DNA of 23,031 bases from Blastocatellia bacterium (GTDB taxonomy: Bacteria; Acidobacteriota; Blastocatellia; Pyrinomonadales; Pyrinomonadaceae). The stretch is taken from assembly GCA_003175865.1 (NCBI GenBank), contig PSRF01000083.1, forward strand, positions 1 through 23,031, read 5' to 3'. Within the stretch, counting starts at the first letter, position 1. Each line of letters begins with the position of its first letter. The position numbers and the translations under genes are program-made. Shown here piece after piece: positions 1 to 8,325 of this stretch. The notes under the pieces are model-generated. The model was not told the origin of the DNA, did not search any database, and saw only the letters and a list, made by a program, of their open reading frames with translations.

Positions 1-506
1 CGTTGTGCACCGGCAATTTCAATGGCTGCATCGACCACGAGTGTCAACACATCATCAGGTGCTAATGAGAACTTGAAAGCCTGGTTGATTTCTACATAGC
101 GGGCCAGGTTTTTGAGCTTTTCCTTTGCAGTTGCGGCTGATTGGTGTTCGCCGATGCTCTGTGGGATTTCCGAGGCCGAGGACAAGGCTTCTGCTGCATC
201 AATGGTTGCGATGAATTGAATCTTATAGTCGTCAGCGCCACCAAGACTAATATTGTCGAGGTTTGAAAGCGCGATCCGCTCCACACGCTGCCCGTTAAGA
301 AAAACGCCACTCTTACTGCCTTTGTCTACGAGATAATAAACGCCATTCTCTAGAACTATCTCTCCGTGGTTTCGAGAGACACTCGTAGACATGATGTGTA
401 GATCGCTATCGACCTTACGACCGATCGTGAACACCGGCTTTCGGAGGGGCACGGTTCGGCGAACACCAAAGCCGTCTGTTACTTTTAGGCAGGCCCTCGA
501 TTCCAT
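1..506 (-). CDS. FHA domain + GAF-like protein, N-terminal part only (cut by window edge)
   Basis: The gene starts at the ATG at 506 and reads to the window edge without a stop, giving 168 residues. I translated it by hand. Residues about 5-100 form a forkhead-associated domain: G29-R30, then S44-R45-N46-H47 (the SxxH phosphothreonine-binding signature) and N71-G72 after the DKGSKSG turn. FHA domains bind phosphothreonine peptides. Residues about 132-168 (ARYVEINQAFKFS onward) look like the helix that opens a GAF domain. In related proteins FHA-GAF is often followed by a PP2C/SpoIIE phosphatase or a diguanylate cyclase, but the C-terminus lies outside the window, so the output domain is unknown. 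It begins 28 bases after the STAS gene on the same strand, so the two probably share a transcript. No clear Shine-Dalgarno is visible. FHA identity is firm, GAF is likely, and a phosphatase output is only an inference. Confidence 0.85.
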   Translation of the reverse strand, partial: MESRACLKVTDGFGVRRTVPLRKPVFTIGRKVDSDLHIMSTSVSRNHGEIVLENGVYYLVDKGSKSGVFLNGQRVERIALSNLDNISLGGADDYKIQFIATIDAAEALSSASEIPQSIGEHQSAATAKEKLKNLARYVEINQAFKFSLAPDDVLTLVVDAAIEIAGAQ

Positions 507-534
507 CGTGCCAATCTGCACTAAGAATTAAGAT

Positions 535-870
535 TTAGAAGGACGAAACGGCTGTTGCTTCGTCATCGAAAGTTTCGAACACAGAAAGTAAACCTGTGAT
601 CGAAAGAAGCTGCCGGGCCAAGGGTGTCGGCTTTAACAGCTTGACCTTGCCGCCCTGTCCTTTCGCGTGAGTGAACGACTTTACGAGGCTTCCTATACCC
701 GAACTGTCGATCATCGGGACGTCAGCAAGATTAAGTAGAAGGTATTTCTGATCGGTGCCAAGTAGTTCCTCGACGCGTTGACGCAGGCTTTCCTCAGCGG
801 CTCCGATAGTAAGGTTTCCTTGTAAGTCAAGGATGGTTACATTTCCTGTTGATCTGAGATTAATGTCCAT
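535..870 (-). CDS. STAS-domain anti-sigma-factor antagonist (SpoIIAA/RsbV-like)
   Basis: This 111-residue protein is a single STAS domain, the usual length for SpoIIAA/RsbV. The diagnostic loop D55-S56-S57-G58-I59-G60 is intact; by comparison with Bacillus SpoIIAA, S57 is the residue phosphorylated by the partner HATPase kinase. In that family the unphosphorylated antagonist binds the anti-sigma kinase and frees the sigma factor, and phosphorylation switches it off. The protein starts MDINLRSTG and should be cytosolic. Its likely partners are close by: a HATPase anti-sigma kinase is divergent (1217-1768) and an FHA-GAF gene follows 28 bases downstream. No sigma factor lies in the window, so the final target is unknown. 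There is no good Shine-Dalgarno before the ATG at 870, but no better start exists. Confidence 0.93.
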   Translation of the reverse strand: MDINLRSTGNVTILDLQGNLTIGAAEESLRQRVEELLGTDQKYLLLNLADVPMIDSSGIGSLVKSFTHAKGQGGKVKLLKPTPLARQLLSITGLLSVFETFDDEATAVSSF

Positions 871-1213
871 CAGTATAGTTTTGGTTGGTTAGTCTGAGTC
901 CCGAAAGGCATGATTGGACCGGCATTTGCATCGCATTCTTGCGATACAAAAAACTAATTACCTAGGCTAACTAGTGCGCGAATGATACCAGACACGTCTA
1001 ACCATTGTCTAAATATCGAATCAGATCGAGAGGTGACTCGACCTCGGATTCAACAACTCTGCATCGCGGGTCAAAGAAAGAGGTCTGAGTCATGTAGATT
1101 CAAACCAGAAACCACCGCGAAACTTTTGAGCTTGTATAGATTTGTGGGCCTGTGTAATCTGCGGCGAACAAATAACTGATTCAATTATCTGTTAAACCAG
1201 ACCTATCGCTTCT
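871..1213. other. Divergent intergenic region between STAS and anti-sigma kinase genes
   Basis: This 343-base region must carry promoters for both divergent transcripts. A 6-bp perfect hairpin is seen at 930-945 (ATCGCA, loop TTCT, TGCGAT), about 60 bases upstream of the STAS start, and it could be an operator. A plus-strand reading frame at 982-1179 has no family resemblance and an unconvincing composition, so I do not call it. No -35/-10 pair or sigma-54 (-24/-12) element is convincing by eye. Confidence 0.5.
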
Positions 1214-1216
1214 GTG

Positions 1217-1768
1217 ATGCCTACGCAGCTCCCCCTACTGGTTTTGGCTCGAAACGACGAAGCGCGATCGGCGCTTGAGAAAGAACTTCGCGCGAAGCAG
1301 CTATTTCTGAAAATTATTCAACGTAAAGTCCAGCCAAACGCCACAGCGGTTCTTGAGATGCCAAGCGACTTGGCCTTCCTGGAACCAGTAACAAATTATC
1401 TTACACGTCGCGTTAATAAGATGTGGTCCATTTCGGCCGATAAATCCCAGGCCCTTGGAATCGCCCTACAGGAGGCGCTGGTCAACGCGATCAAACACGG
1501 TAATCGCAATAACCCGGAGAAGCGAGTCCGCATCACCGCCGAGCTTTCTAGTGAGGAAGCGAAGTTTGTAGTGGAAGACGAGGGCGAGGGTTTTGAAAAG
1601 GACCACCCTCCCAATCCACTAAACCCGGCAAACTTATACAAACCGTCCGGACGTGGGGTGTTGCTTATCAAATCGATTATGGACAAAGCGGAATACAACC
1701 ATCGAGGCAACATAGTTACGATGGTCAAAACCCGTTCAACTTTGGATCATCCATTGACGGCCTCGTAA
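1217..1768 (+). CDS. Anti-sigma regulatory factor / HATPase Ser-Thr kinase (RsbW-like)
   Basis: The protein has the GHKL ATPase boxes of RsbW/SpoIIAB-type anti-sigma kinases. In the numbering from the GTG at 1214 these are an N-box with E87 and N91 (EALVNAIKHGN), a G1 box D122-x-G124-x-G126-F127 (DEGEGFE) and a G2 box at G146-R147-G148. Such proteins bind ATP, phosphorylate a STAS antagonist and hold a sigma factor inactive; the divergent STAS gene is the obvious partner. The HATPase core starts near residue 48 (LEMPSDLAF). The first 45 residues are an extension not typical of RsbW, with a short receiver-like start (LPLLVLARNDEARSALEKEL). GTG 1214 and ATG 1217 are adjacent and in frame; I chose the ATG. 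No strong ribosome site is visible for either. The gene converges with the large kinase gene, 29 bases apart. It could act on a sigma factor or on another target. Confidence 0.9.
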   Translation: MPTQLPLLVLARNDEARSALEKELRAKQLFLKIIQRKVQPNATAVLEMPSDLAFLEPVTNYLTRRVNKMWSISADKSQALGIALQEALVNAIKHGNRNNPEKRVRITAELSSEEAKFVVEDEGEGFEKDHPPNPLNPANLYKPSGRGVLLIKSIMDKAEYNHRGNIVTMVKTRSTLDHPLTAS

Positions 1769-1797
1769 AAGCCAAGCGAATTTTTCCACCGCGCAAT

Positions 1798-4700
1798 TCA
1801 ACCTCTAACGCGCAGACTCGCATAGTTGACAGCCACGTTGCCAAACGACAACGAAAGTCCTTCGACTTCGGGTCTGACAAAACGGTAAGTCTGTTCGTGG
1901 AACAATGGGACCAACAAGCTGTCTCGCACAATAGTCTCTTCAATCTGACGGTAGATCGCGTGGCGTGCTGCAGGTGAAGTTTCTGAACGGCCACGAGCAA
2001 TCAGCCGATCCACCTCGGGTGAGCCACACAGTCGACCCAAGAGGCCCTCTTTGGTATCCAGGATATTTGCAAAACTGTCTGCGTCCGGAAAATCAGCTCC
2101 CCAACGACCCAAGACAAAATCGACATTGCCGCGTGTTGTCGCCTCGACCCACTCCTCCATAGTCTTGTTCACGGTTTTAATGATGACATTCTGTTCGCGA
2201 AGTGCACTGGCGGCTTCACGTGCAAACCCGGAGTACTCACCGAAGAATACTGGGTTGAGTACCGCAGTTAACTCAACCTTTTCAGGTGCGGGTTTCGCTG
2301 TGGCCGAAGAGCTACCTGCGTGTTTTGAGACGTAAGCCGGATCATGACCGAGCAGCCCTGGCGCGATCAGTCCTCGCGCAGGGATGGCAAGTCTGCCGAG
2401 TGTTTGTCTAACAATACTCCCGACGTCGATTGCCTGCACCAGTCGCTGGCGTAAAGCTTTGTCCTTGAGTGGTCCACTGTGCGTATTGAATGCAGCGTAG
2501 TAAGTGATCAGGCGCGGAACTTCATGATACCTGGAGACAAACTCCGGATCTCTTCTCAAAGCTTCTGCATCTGCGGGCAACAAGTCTGAAGCAAGCGAGA
2601 GTCGCCCGTCGCGGAATTGCGTGAGAATGTCTGACGGAGCGACTCCAAGATGGAAGACGAGTTGGTCGACTTTTGGATATCCGGTGCGCCAGTAGTCCTT
2701 GTGCCGTTCGAGTTCGACCCGGACACCCGGTTCAAACTTTACGACGCGGAATGGACCAGTGCCGACACTTCCTTCCTGCCAGGAATTACCAAATTTATCG
2801 CTTCCTTCAGGGACAATTGCCGCGGCGTGGTACGAAATAAGGGCAGGGAAGGTAGCGATGGGGTCATCGAGTTCAATTGTGAATTCATCGGAGGAGTGAA
2901 TACGAAATCCACTCAAGTCTGACTGTTCGCCATTGATTAACGCCTTGGCGCCGCGAATCGCCGAGTAGAAATGACGGCCTCTACTCTCTGGGTTTGCCAG
3001 GAGTCTTTCGAACGAGTACCGAACATCCCGTGCAGTGAGTTTTCGGCCATCATGAAAACGGACATCGTCTCGGAGACGGAATCGATAGCTCCTGCCACCT
3101 TGTTCCAGAGTGAAGTCTGTAGCTAACCATGGAACAATCCTTGCGCCGCCAATATCAGAGGTTAGCGTTTCGAATACGCTCGGCAAGATTTCAGCGTCTT
3201 CCAAGGTCGATGCTAGAGACGGATCCAGGTACTGGAGTTGACCTGTAATCGCGACCTGAATTGTCCCACTGGTCGCACGAACATCTGCTGCTTTTACGGC
3301 CGCTTCAAGTTTTCCAATTTCATTGTAGTTAACGTACGGCGCACTGCCGCGAAGGGTCAGACCAACGATCTTGGAGTTCGCAAGGCGATAATCAACGTCG
3401 TGGAATAGAGGTACTAGAATCCCGGAGTCCTGCAAGAAGGTTTCATACTTTCGGTAGAGACTAGCTCGAACAGCAGGACGACTTTCGGTGCGCGCTTCTT
3501 CCAAAAATTGATCCCCATCCGAATTTGAAATGTACGGACGATATAGACCAACCTTCGAATGAAAAAGCGAGTAAGTAAAATCGTCGGGATCATCGTAATC
3601 GACATTCCATCTGCCAATGAACAGGTCTATTCCGCTCGAATTCTGAAATGAGTCCAAATACGCGGCCATAGTTGGCGTGGCAACTTCGACTTTGATCCCG
3701 AGTTCGGACCAGAGCGAAAGCAGCGCGGTTAACAGTGACTTGTATCTGTCGAGGAAGATCGGGTGGACTGAGGCGCGCAAGGTAACTGAACCGTCAACTC
3801 CCGCTGAAGTAAGCATCGCTTTTGCTTCTTCGAGCGTAATCGTGTGTCGACGACGGCCAGGATCATAACCAAGCATTGCAGGTGGAATAAGGCAGACTGC
3901 GGGTTGCGCAAAACGACCAACTGCCTGCCACACGAGATCGTGCGTGCGAATAACGCCGGAGAGGGCACGACGAAACTCTGGCTTCAACGTGACTGAACCG
4001 GCGGCAGAGTTGAAGAGAACGAAGTAGGTATTCTTGCGTGGTGCTTCCACGAGGCCGCTGCGAAAACGTGGATCGCGTAAAAAGTCTTCAAGATCCTCAG
4101 GAGACAAGTCGCGTGCGAGGTCTATAGATCCAGCTCGAAGTCCTGACGCGATCTCTGATGCGCTCAGGCCCGCTCGAAATTCAACTTCATCGAGGGATGT
4201 GGGCGCTCCCTTCCAGTAATTCTCATTTCGCTCAAGCACTAGACGATCAGAGTTGTAAGAGGCGATCTTGAATGGCCCAGTGCCAATGGGCGTCGATCCA
4301 TTACTTCCGTTTTCGGTTTCAAGCGTGATGCCTGTTTTGAAGTCAGTGAGTAGCGCTGGATAGATCGAAAGGGGATCTGAGAGTTGTATTTCGATCTTGT
4401 TGTCTGCGTGAACAATTATTCCGGACAGTTGTTCGTCCGTGCTCTTTGCGAATTCAGCTGCACCTCGTATCGCTGCTAAGCCTGGCGGAAGATCCCTTGC
4501 TCTCTTAATACTATGTTCGAATGAGCGCTTAAATGCCTCGGCCGTTAGTGGCTGACTGTTAGCGAAACGCACCCCATCTCGTAAAGTGAACGAGACCGAT
4601 GCTCCATCGGCGGCGACTTCCCACTTTTCACATAACGCAGGAACTAGATTACCTTCTGAATCAGTCGCTAATGGAGTTTCGAAAACATTGGCGAGGATCT

Positions 4701-7443
4701 CCTGCTCTTCAACCAGCTCCATATTGACTGGATGAATCTCGGCGAGCGGCGTCGCCATTGCCACAACAAGACGACCGCCCTTCGGAATTTCCTGTTGATG
4801 TTCAGTTTCTTTTCCACCAGGCGCGAGTGCCGCAGCTTCTTCGAGATAGCCGTTTGCCTTTTCATACTCGCCACGCATGTTCGCGAGAGTTGAGGCCAGT
4901 GACAGCGCATGTCGCAAACTTTCATTGTCCTGCGCCTTGCGCGCTGCTTCCATCACCTGCGGAACAAGGCGAGTCGTTTCTTCAACCTTGCGAGTCTGCC
5001 AGGCAGTTTCAGCCGCGAAGAGAAGAGCTTTAACCGCTGGTCCAGTGTGGCCTTCGCGTTGCAATATGCGAGCACTTGCTTCAGCTTCCTTCAGTGCAGC
5101 CTCAATATCGCCGGCCATTCGATAAGACTGCGCCAACAACATCCTCGCCTCGCCTTCCACTGCGGGGTCGCCTTCCCACTCCTCATCAAGAAACTCGAGT
5201 ACAGTCCTTGACGCGCGCGCTGCTTCTTCACTACTGAACGCATCCAGTGCAGCTTTGGCCATACGCAAACCGTATTCGACTGTCTTGTTTGGAACGTCCC
5301 CTTGTGAGAAGTGGTGAACGAGTTGTGGATACACGCGTTCAAGCCGTCCGCCATGCCGCTTTTCAACTTCTTCTGCGTACTTACGGTGTAATGATCGACG
5401 CTTGCGTCGCGACAGTCCGGAGTACAAAACGTCACGCACAACACGACTGGAAAAGTTCAAACGATCACCGCGTGATTCACGTTCTTCCTCGAGCAGGCCT
5501 TCTTCGACTAAACGATCGATCGCGTCTTCAACATCTTTCCCACCAGCCAGTGCTTCGAGATCACGAAAATCGAAAGCGCGACCAATCACAGATGCAATCG
5601 ACAACACTTCGCGAAGTTCTTCAGGCAAGCGTTCGATACGTTTCTCAACTGCCTGTTGAATCGTCGCCGGCATGTCGCCACTCGAGAGATCAGTTGTTGC
5701 GCCTAAACTCCAGGCACCGGTCTGGTCCTTTGCAATACCACCCGAGTCGAGGAGCGAACGAACGAGTTCTTTCGTGAAGTACGCGTTGCCCTCGGTTCCT
5801 TCGTAAAGTTTCTCTACGAGGGTATCGGACAGTTTTGGGCCACCGATAAGTGTTTCAAGGAACAGTTTATGTTCAGCAGGTGAGAAAGGCTCGAGCGCGA
5901 TCGTCGCGAAGCGTCGATCACCTCGAAAACTGTCGAGCATGCGAAGCAATGGATGCGATCGATCAACTTCACTAGAACGATAAGTACCGATGATTAGTGT
6001 GGGTGTCGGTCCAAGGCGTCTGACAATGTATTGCAGCGCTTCAATCGAAATCTCTGCCGCATGCAGGTCTTCGAGGAAGAGAATGAGTGGATTTCCGGCA
6101 GCGAGACGTATCAGAGTGCGAGCCAACAATTCAAAAACTTGTGTACGATTTTCTGGTCCCGGTGATGCACCTAATTGCAACAACTTTGAATCGCCCGTAG
6201 CTGCGGCGCGAATCTCACTGATTTCCGTCAGCATCGGAAACAGAGAAACAAGATCAGGTGCGACGTCAGACAGATCTATCAAGCTGGGAGCGCTCGACGA
6301 GTCACGTTGGCGGAAGTATTCCTGAATGGCTTCACAAAAACCTTGATACGGAAATGCGCCGTCTTGTTCGATTGAGCGACCGTGAAGAACGGGCAGTTTT
6401 CTTGCCTTTGCGAGGTTCTCGATCTCGTCGAGCAGACGTGTTTTGCCAACACCCGGTTCACCTGACACGACCACGAACTGGCATTCACCACTAATCGCAA
6501 CGTTCAAACGTCGTTGTAGCTCAGCGAGTTCACCTTCCCTCCCTATAAAAGGAGAGAGCGCGACTCGTGGCAGCATCATCGTTCGTGTGAGTACGACCGA
6601 TTTGCCGAGATCACTCTGGTTGATTCTCGACTGACAACGTCTGAGCAGAGTGATGAATTCGCTGGCGCGCTGTGGTCTCTTAGCAGGTTCCTTGGCAATG
6701 CAATAGAGGATCGCTGCTTCGAGATCTTCGTTGATGTCTGCTCCGAATCCGCGCGGCGATTGCGGGATCTCATGAACAATCCGATAAAGAATCGATTGTA
6801 GTTCACCTGAGAACGGCGGCTCACCTGCAACACACTCGAATAAGACTGTGCCCAGTGAATAGATGTCGGTGCGGTGGTCGATGCCGCTGCCTGACACCTG
6901 TTCAGGACTCATGTATGAGAGTGTGCCGGCAATCGTGCCGCTCTTTGTGATCTTGGTTTCAGTGGCGCCACGTGCGAGTCCAAAATCCATCACTCGAACT
7001 CGAATACGAGAACTTTCGTCACGCGCAACCATGATGTTTTCCGGTTTGATGTCGCGATGTACGACGCCTCTTGAGTGGCTGTATTCGAGTGCTTCTGCTA
7101 CCTGGACGCCGATGTCCAGGACTTCACCAAGTGTGAGGGACCCTTCACGTTGAAACCAGCGCAAATCAGTTCCATGTACTACTGGCATAATGAAGAAGAG
7201 TGAGCCTTCGTGTTTACCAAAATCGAAGATTGGCACGATGGCCGGATGGTCCATCTGCGCGACCAGCTGAGCTTCGCGTTGAAAACGTTGCTCCGACTCA
7301 GGGCTCAATAATGTGGGCGGAATCAGTTTGATGGCTACTTCCCGATTAAGCAGTGGGTCATGAGCTCGATAGACCACGCCCATGCCACCGCGTCCCAGTT
7401 CCGCCTTGATGTCGTACCTGTTGGAAAGCTTCTGACCGATCAT
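1798..7443 (-). CDS. Giant soluble Ser/Thr kinase fused to AAA ATPase, TPR-like region and two SBP family-5 domains
   Basis: 1881 residues, read from the ATG at 7443. Residues about 10-270 are an Hanks-type Ser/Thr kinase with every key residue: glycine loop G17-x-G19-x-x-G22, K39, E57, H129-R130-D131 with K133 and N136, D153-F154-G155 and S179-P180-E181. Residues about 297-680 are an AAA/STAND-like ATPase with Walker A GEPGVGKT (328-335) and Walker B LILFLEDLH (453-461). Residues about 685-875 are TPR-like helices. Two solute-binding modules of the oligopeptide/nickel-binding type (SBP_bac_5) follow, about 888-1375 and 1392-1875. They share matched landmarks: GTGPFKI/GTGPFRV, NYWKG/DYWRT and GRWNVDYDDPDDF/GRWGADFPDADSF. 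No hydrophobic segment of membrane length and no signal peptide are seen, so the binding domains should be cytoplasmic. E. coli SgrR is a known precedent for a cytoplasmic domain of this family used as a sensor. The kinase-AAA-TPR part is a familiar actinobacterial/acidobacterial layout; the double SBP tail is the unusual part. Ligand and substrate are unknown. Confidence 0.92.
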   Translation of the reverse strand: MIGQKLSNRYDIKAELGRGGMGVVYRAHDPLLNREVAIKLIPPTLLSPESEQRFQREAQLVAQMDHPAIVPIFDFGKHEGSLFFIMPVVHGTDLRWFQREGSLTLGEVLDIGVQVAEALEYSHSRGVVHRDIKPENIMVARDESSRIRVRVMDFGLARGATETKITKSGTIAGTLSYMSPEQVSGSGIDHRTDIYSLGTVLFECVAGEPPFSGELQSILYRIVHEIPQSPRGFGADINEDLEAAILYCIAKEPAKRPQRASEFITLLRRCQSRINQSDLGKSVVLTRTMMLPRVALSPFIGREGELAELQRRLNVAISGECQFVVVSGEPGVGKTRLLDEIENLAKARKLPVLHGRSIEQDGAFPYQGFCEAIQEYFRQRDSSSAPSLIDLSDVAPDLVSLFPMLTEISEIRAAATGDSKLLQLGASPGPENRTQVFELLARTLIRLAAGNPLILFLEDLHAAEISIEALQYIVRRLGPTPTLIIGTYRSSEVDRSHPLLRMLDSFRGDRRFATIALEPFSPAEHKLFLETLIGGPKLSDTLVEKLYEGTEGNAYFTKELVRSLLDSGGIAKDQTGAWSLGATTDLSSGDMPATIQQAVEKRIERLPEELREVLSIASVIGRAFDFRDLEALAGGKDVEDAIDRLVEEGLLEEERESRGDRLNFSSRVVRDVLYSGLSRRKRRSLHRKYAEEVEKRHGGRLERVYPQLVHHFSQGDVPNKTVEYGLRMAKAALDAFSSEEAARASRTVLEFLDEEWEGDPAVEGEARMLLAQSYRMAGDIEAALKEAEASARILQREGHTGPAVKALLFAAETAWQTRKVEETTRLVPQVMEAARKAQDNESLRHALSLASTLANMRGEYEKANGYLEEAAALAPGGKETEHQQEIPKGGRLVVAMATPLAEIHPVNMELVEEQEILANVFETPLATDSEGNLVPALCEKWEVAADGASVSFTLRDGVRFANSQPLTAEAFKRSFEHSIKRARDLPPGLAAIRGAAEFAKSTDEQLSGIIVHADNKIEIQLSDPLSIYPALLTDFKTGITLETENGSNGSTPIGTGPFKIASYNSDRLVLERNENYWKGAPTSLDEVEFRAGLSASEIASGLRAGSIDLARDLSPEDLEDFLRDPRFRSGLVEAPRKNTYFVLFNSAAGSVTLKPEFRRALSGVIRTHDLVWQAVGRFAQPAVCLIPPAMLGYDPGRRRHTITLEEAKAMLTSAGVDGSVTLRASVHPIFLDRYKSLLTALLSLWSELGIKVEVATPTMAAYLDSFQNSSGIDLFIGRWNVDYDDPDDFTYSLFHSKVGLYRPYISNSDGDQFLEEARTESRPAVRASLYRKYETFLQDSGILVPLFHDVDYRLANSKIVGLTLRGSAPYVNYNEIGKLEAAVKAADVRATSGTIQVAITGQLQYLDPSLASTLEDAEILPSVFETLTSDIGGARIVPWLATDFTLEQGGRSYRFRLRDDVRFHDGRKLTARDVRYSFERLLANPESRGRHFYSAIRGAKALINGEQSDLSGFRIHSSDEFTIELDDPIATFPALISYHAAAIVPEGSDKFGNSWQEGSVGTGPFRVVKFEPGVRVELERHKDYWRTGYPKVDQLVFHLGVAPSDILTQFRDGRLSLASDLLPADAEALRRDPEFVSRYHEVPRLITYYAAFNTHSGPLKDKALRQRLVQAIDVGSIVRQTLGRLAIPARGLIAPGLLGHDPAYVSKHAGSSSATAKPAPEKVELTAVLNPVFFGEYSGFAREAASALREQNVIIKTVNKTMEEWVEATTRGNVDFVLGRWGADFPDADSFANILDTKEGLLGRLCGSPEVDRLIARGRSETSPAARHAIYRQIEETIVRDSLLVPLFHEQTYRFVRPEVEGLSLSFGNVAVNYASLRVRG

Positions 7444-8325
7444 TAAACCTCCGACGTGGATCCGTTCACCGATTACACAGATTCGCCGATTCCACTTAGG
7501 CCGCTAACCTCTTCCTCACCCTCGGTGCCTTTCTTGTAATCTGTGGATTGTTGTCCTTGGTGAGTTCCCGATGCGATTAGGCTGCACCGCCTGGCATGAT
7601 TCTCTGACAACAAGGGTGCTGAGCAAGCGTCGAGTCGGGCGAATATGTTTTCGCTCACTTGCTAAAAGAATGTGTACTGAATTGATTACGCGCTTCGTAT
7701 TTAATTCTGGGCGACCGTGGCGCGCAATACTTTACCAGATTTTCCGACGACTCGCGATGAGGCTCTAGCGCGGAGTTCAGCGATCGGTGAGATCTGATGA
7801 AAAAAGGACTGGAATTACGATAGGCAATAACCTAAGTCGATAGCAGTCCCTGCGCTCCGCAGCTCCGAGTTCACCAACAGTTGCATCTGATGTAAATAGA
7901 GCAGGAGGAAAGCGACTGAACGACGATTGGCAACCGATGCCGCAAGTAGACAACAGTCGTTTCGCTCATGTTCTACATTGGTGGCTCACATCGAAAAATC
8001 TTTATATCCGGTCTAAATCAACATCAAACTTACCACCGAAGACTGCACCAAACTGTCAATAAATCTCCGTCGCCCTCGGCTGGAGTACTGTTAAAACTGA
8101 CAGTTATCGTAACCGGCCTTCATCCATAGAGTCGTCGGAAGGGAGGACTCGGGGAAGTTCCTGTGTCTGCGAAGGCCACTAGTGTGGAGTCTTATCGGAA
8201 CTTGGTCCAGTTTTTAGGAGCGACCTTCGTAATCAACTAGGCTAAACGACAGGAAGATTAAGTTACCGGATCTTCGGACCTAGATCTTGTAACTAAACGC
8301 GACGGTGGTCGCGGTGTGGACGTGA
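7444..8325. other. 882-base region without a convincing gene
   Basis: The region lies between divergent genes. Frames at 7571-7768 (+), 7473-7658 (-) and a 53-codon frame at 7968-8129 (+) lack family resemblance and ribosome sites, so I do not call them. Visible structure includes GATTAC (7471-7476) and CACAGATT (7476-7483), which can each pair with parts of GTAATCTGTG (7536-7545), in mutually exclusive ways, in the leader of the kinase gene. There is also an 8-bp inverted repeat AACTGTCA/TGACAGTT (8051-8058 and 8098-8105), whose right arm is part of an 11-base palindrome AACTGACAGTT (8095-8105). An AGGAGG at 7904-7909 is not followed by a start codon at a usable distance. No promoter can be assigned with confidence. 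Confidence 0.5.
7448..7452 (-). promoter_or_regulatory. Shine-Dalgarno site of the kinase fusion gene
   Basis: On the minus strand GGAGG lies four bases before the ATG at 7443 and fixes the start. The kinase domain begins nine residues later, as expected. Confidence 0.7.

Noticed and set aside
982..1179. 65-codon frame between the STAS and anti-sigma genes
   Set aside because: No ribosome site, no family resemblance, and it fills a region expected to carry divergent promoters.
5247..5777. 176-codon plus-strand frame inside the kinase fusion gene
   Set aside because: It is antisense to the ATPase domain, rich in Arg and Ser from the complementary strand, and has no family resemblance.
7968..8129. 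53-codon plus-strand frame starting at ATG 7968
   Set aside because: It has no ribosome site, an irregular composition rich in His and Lys, and crosses the inverted repeat at 8051-8105.
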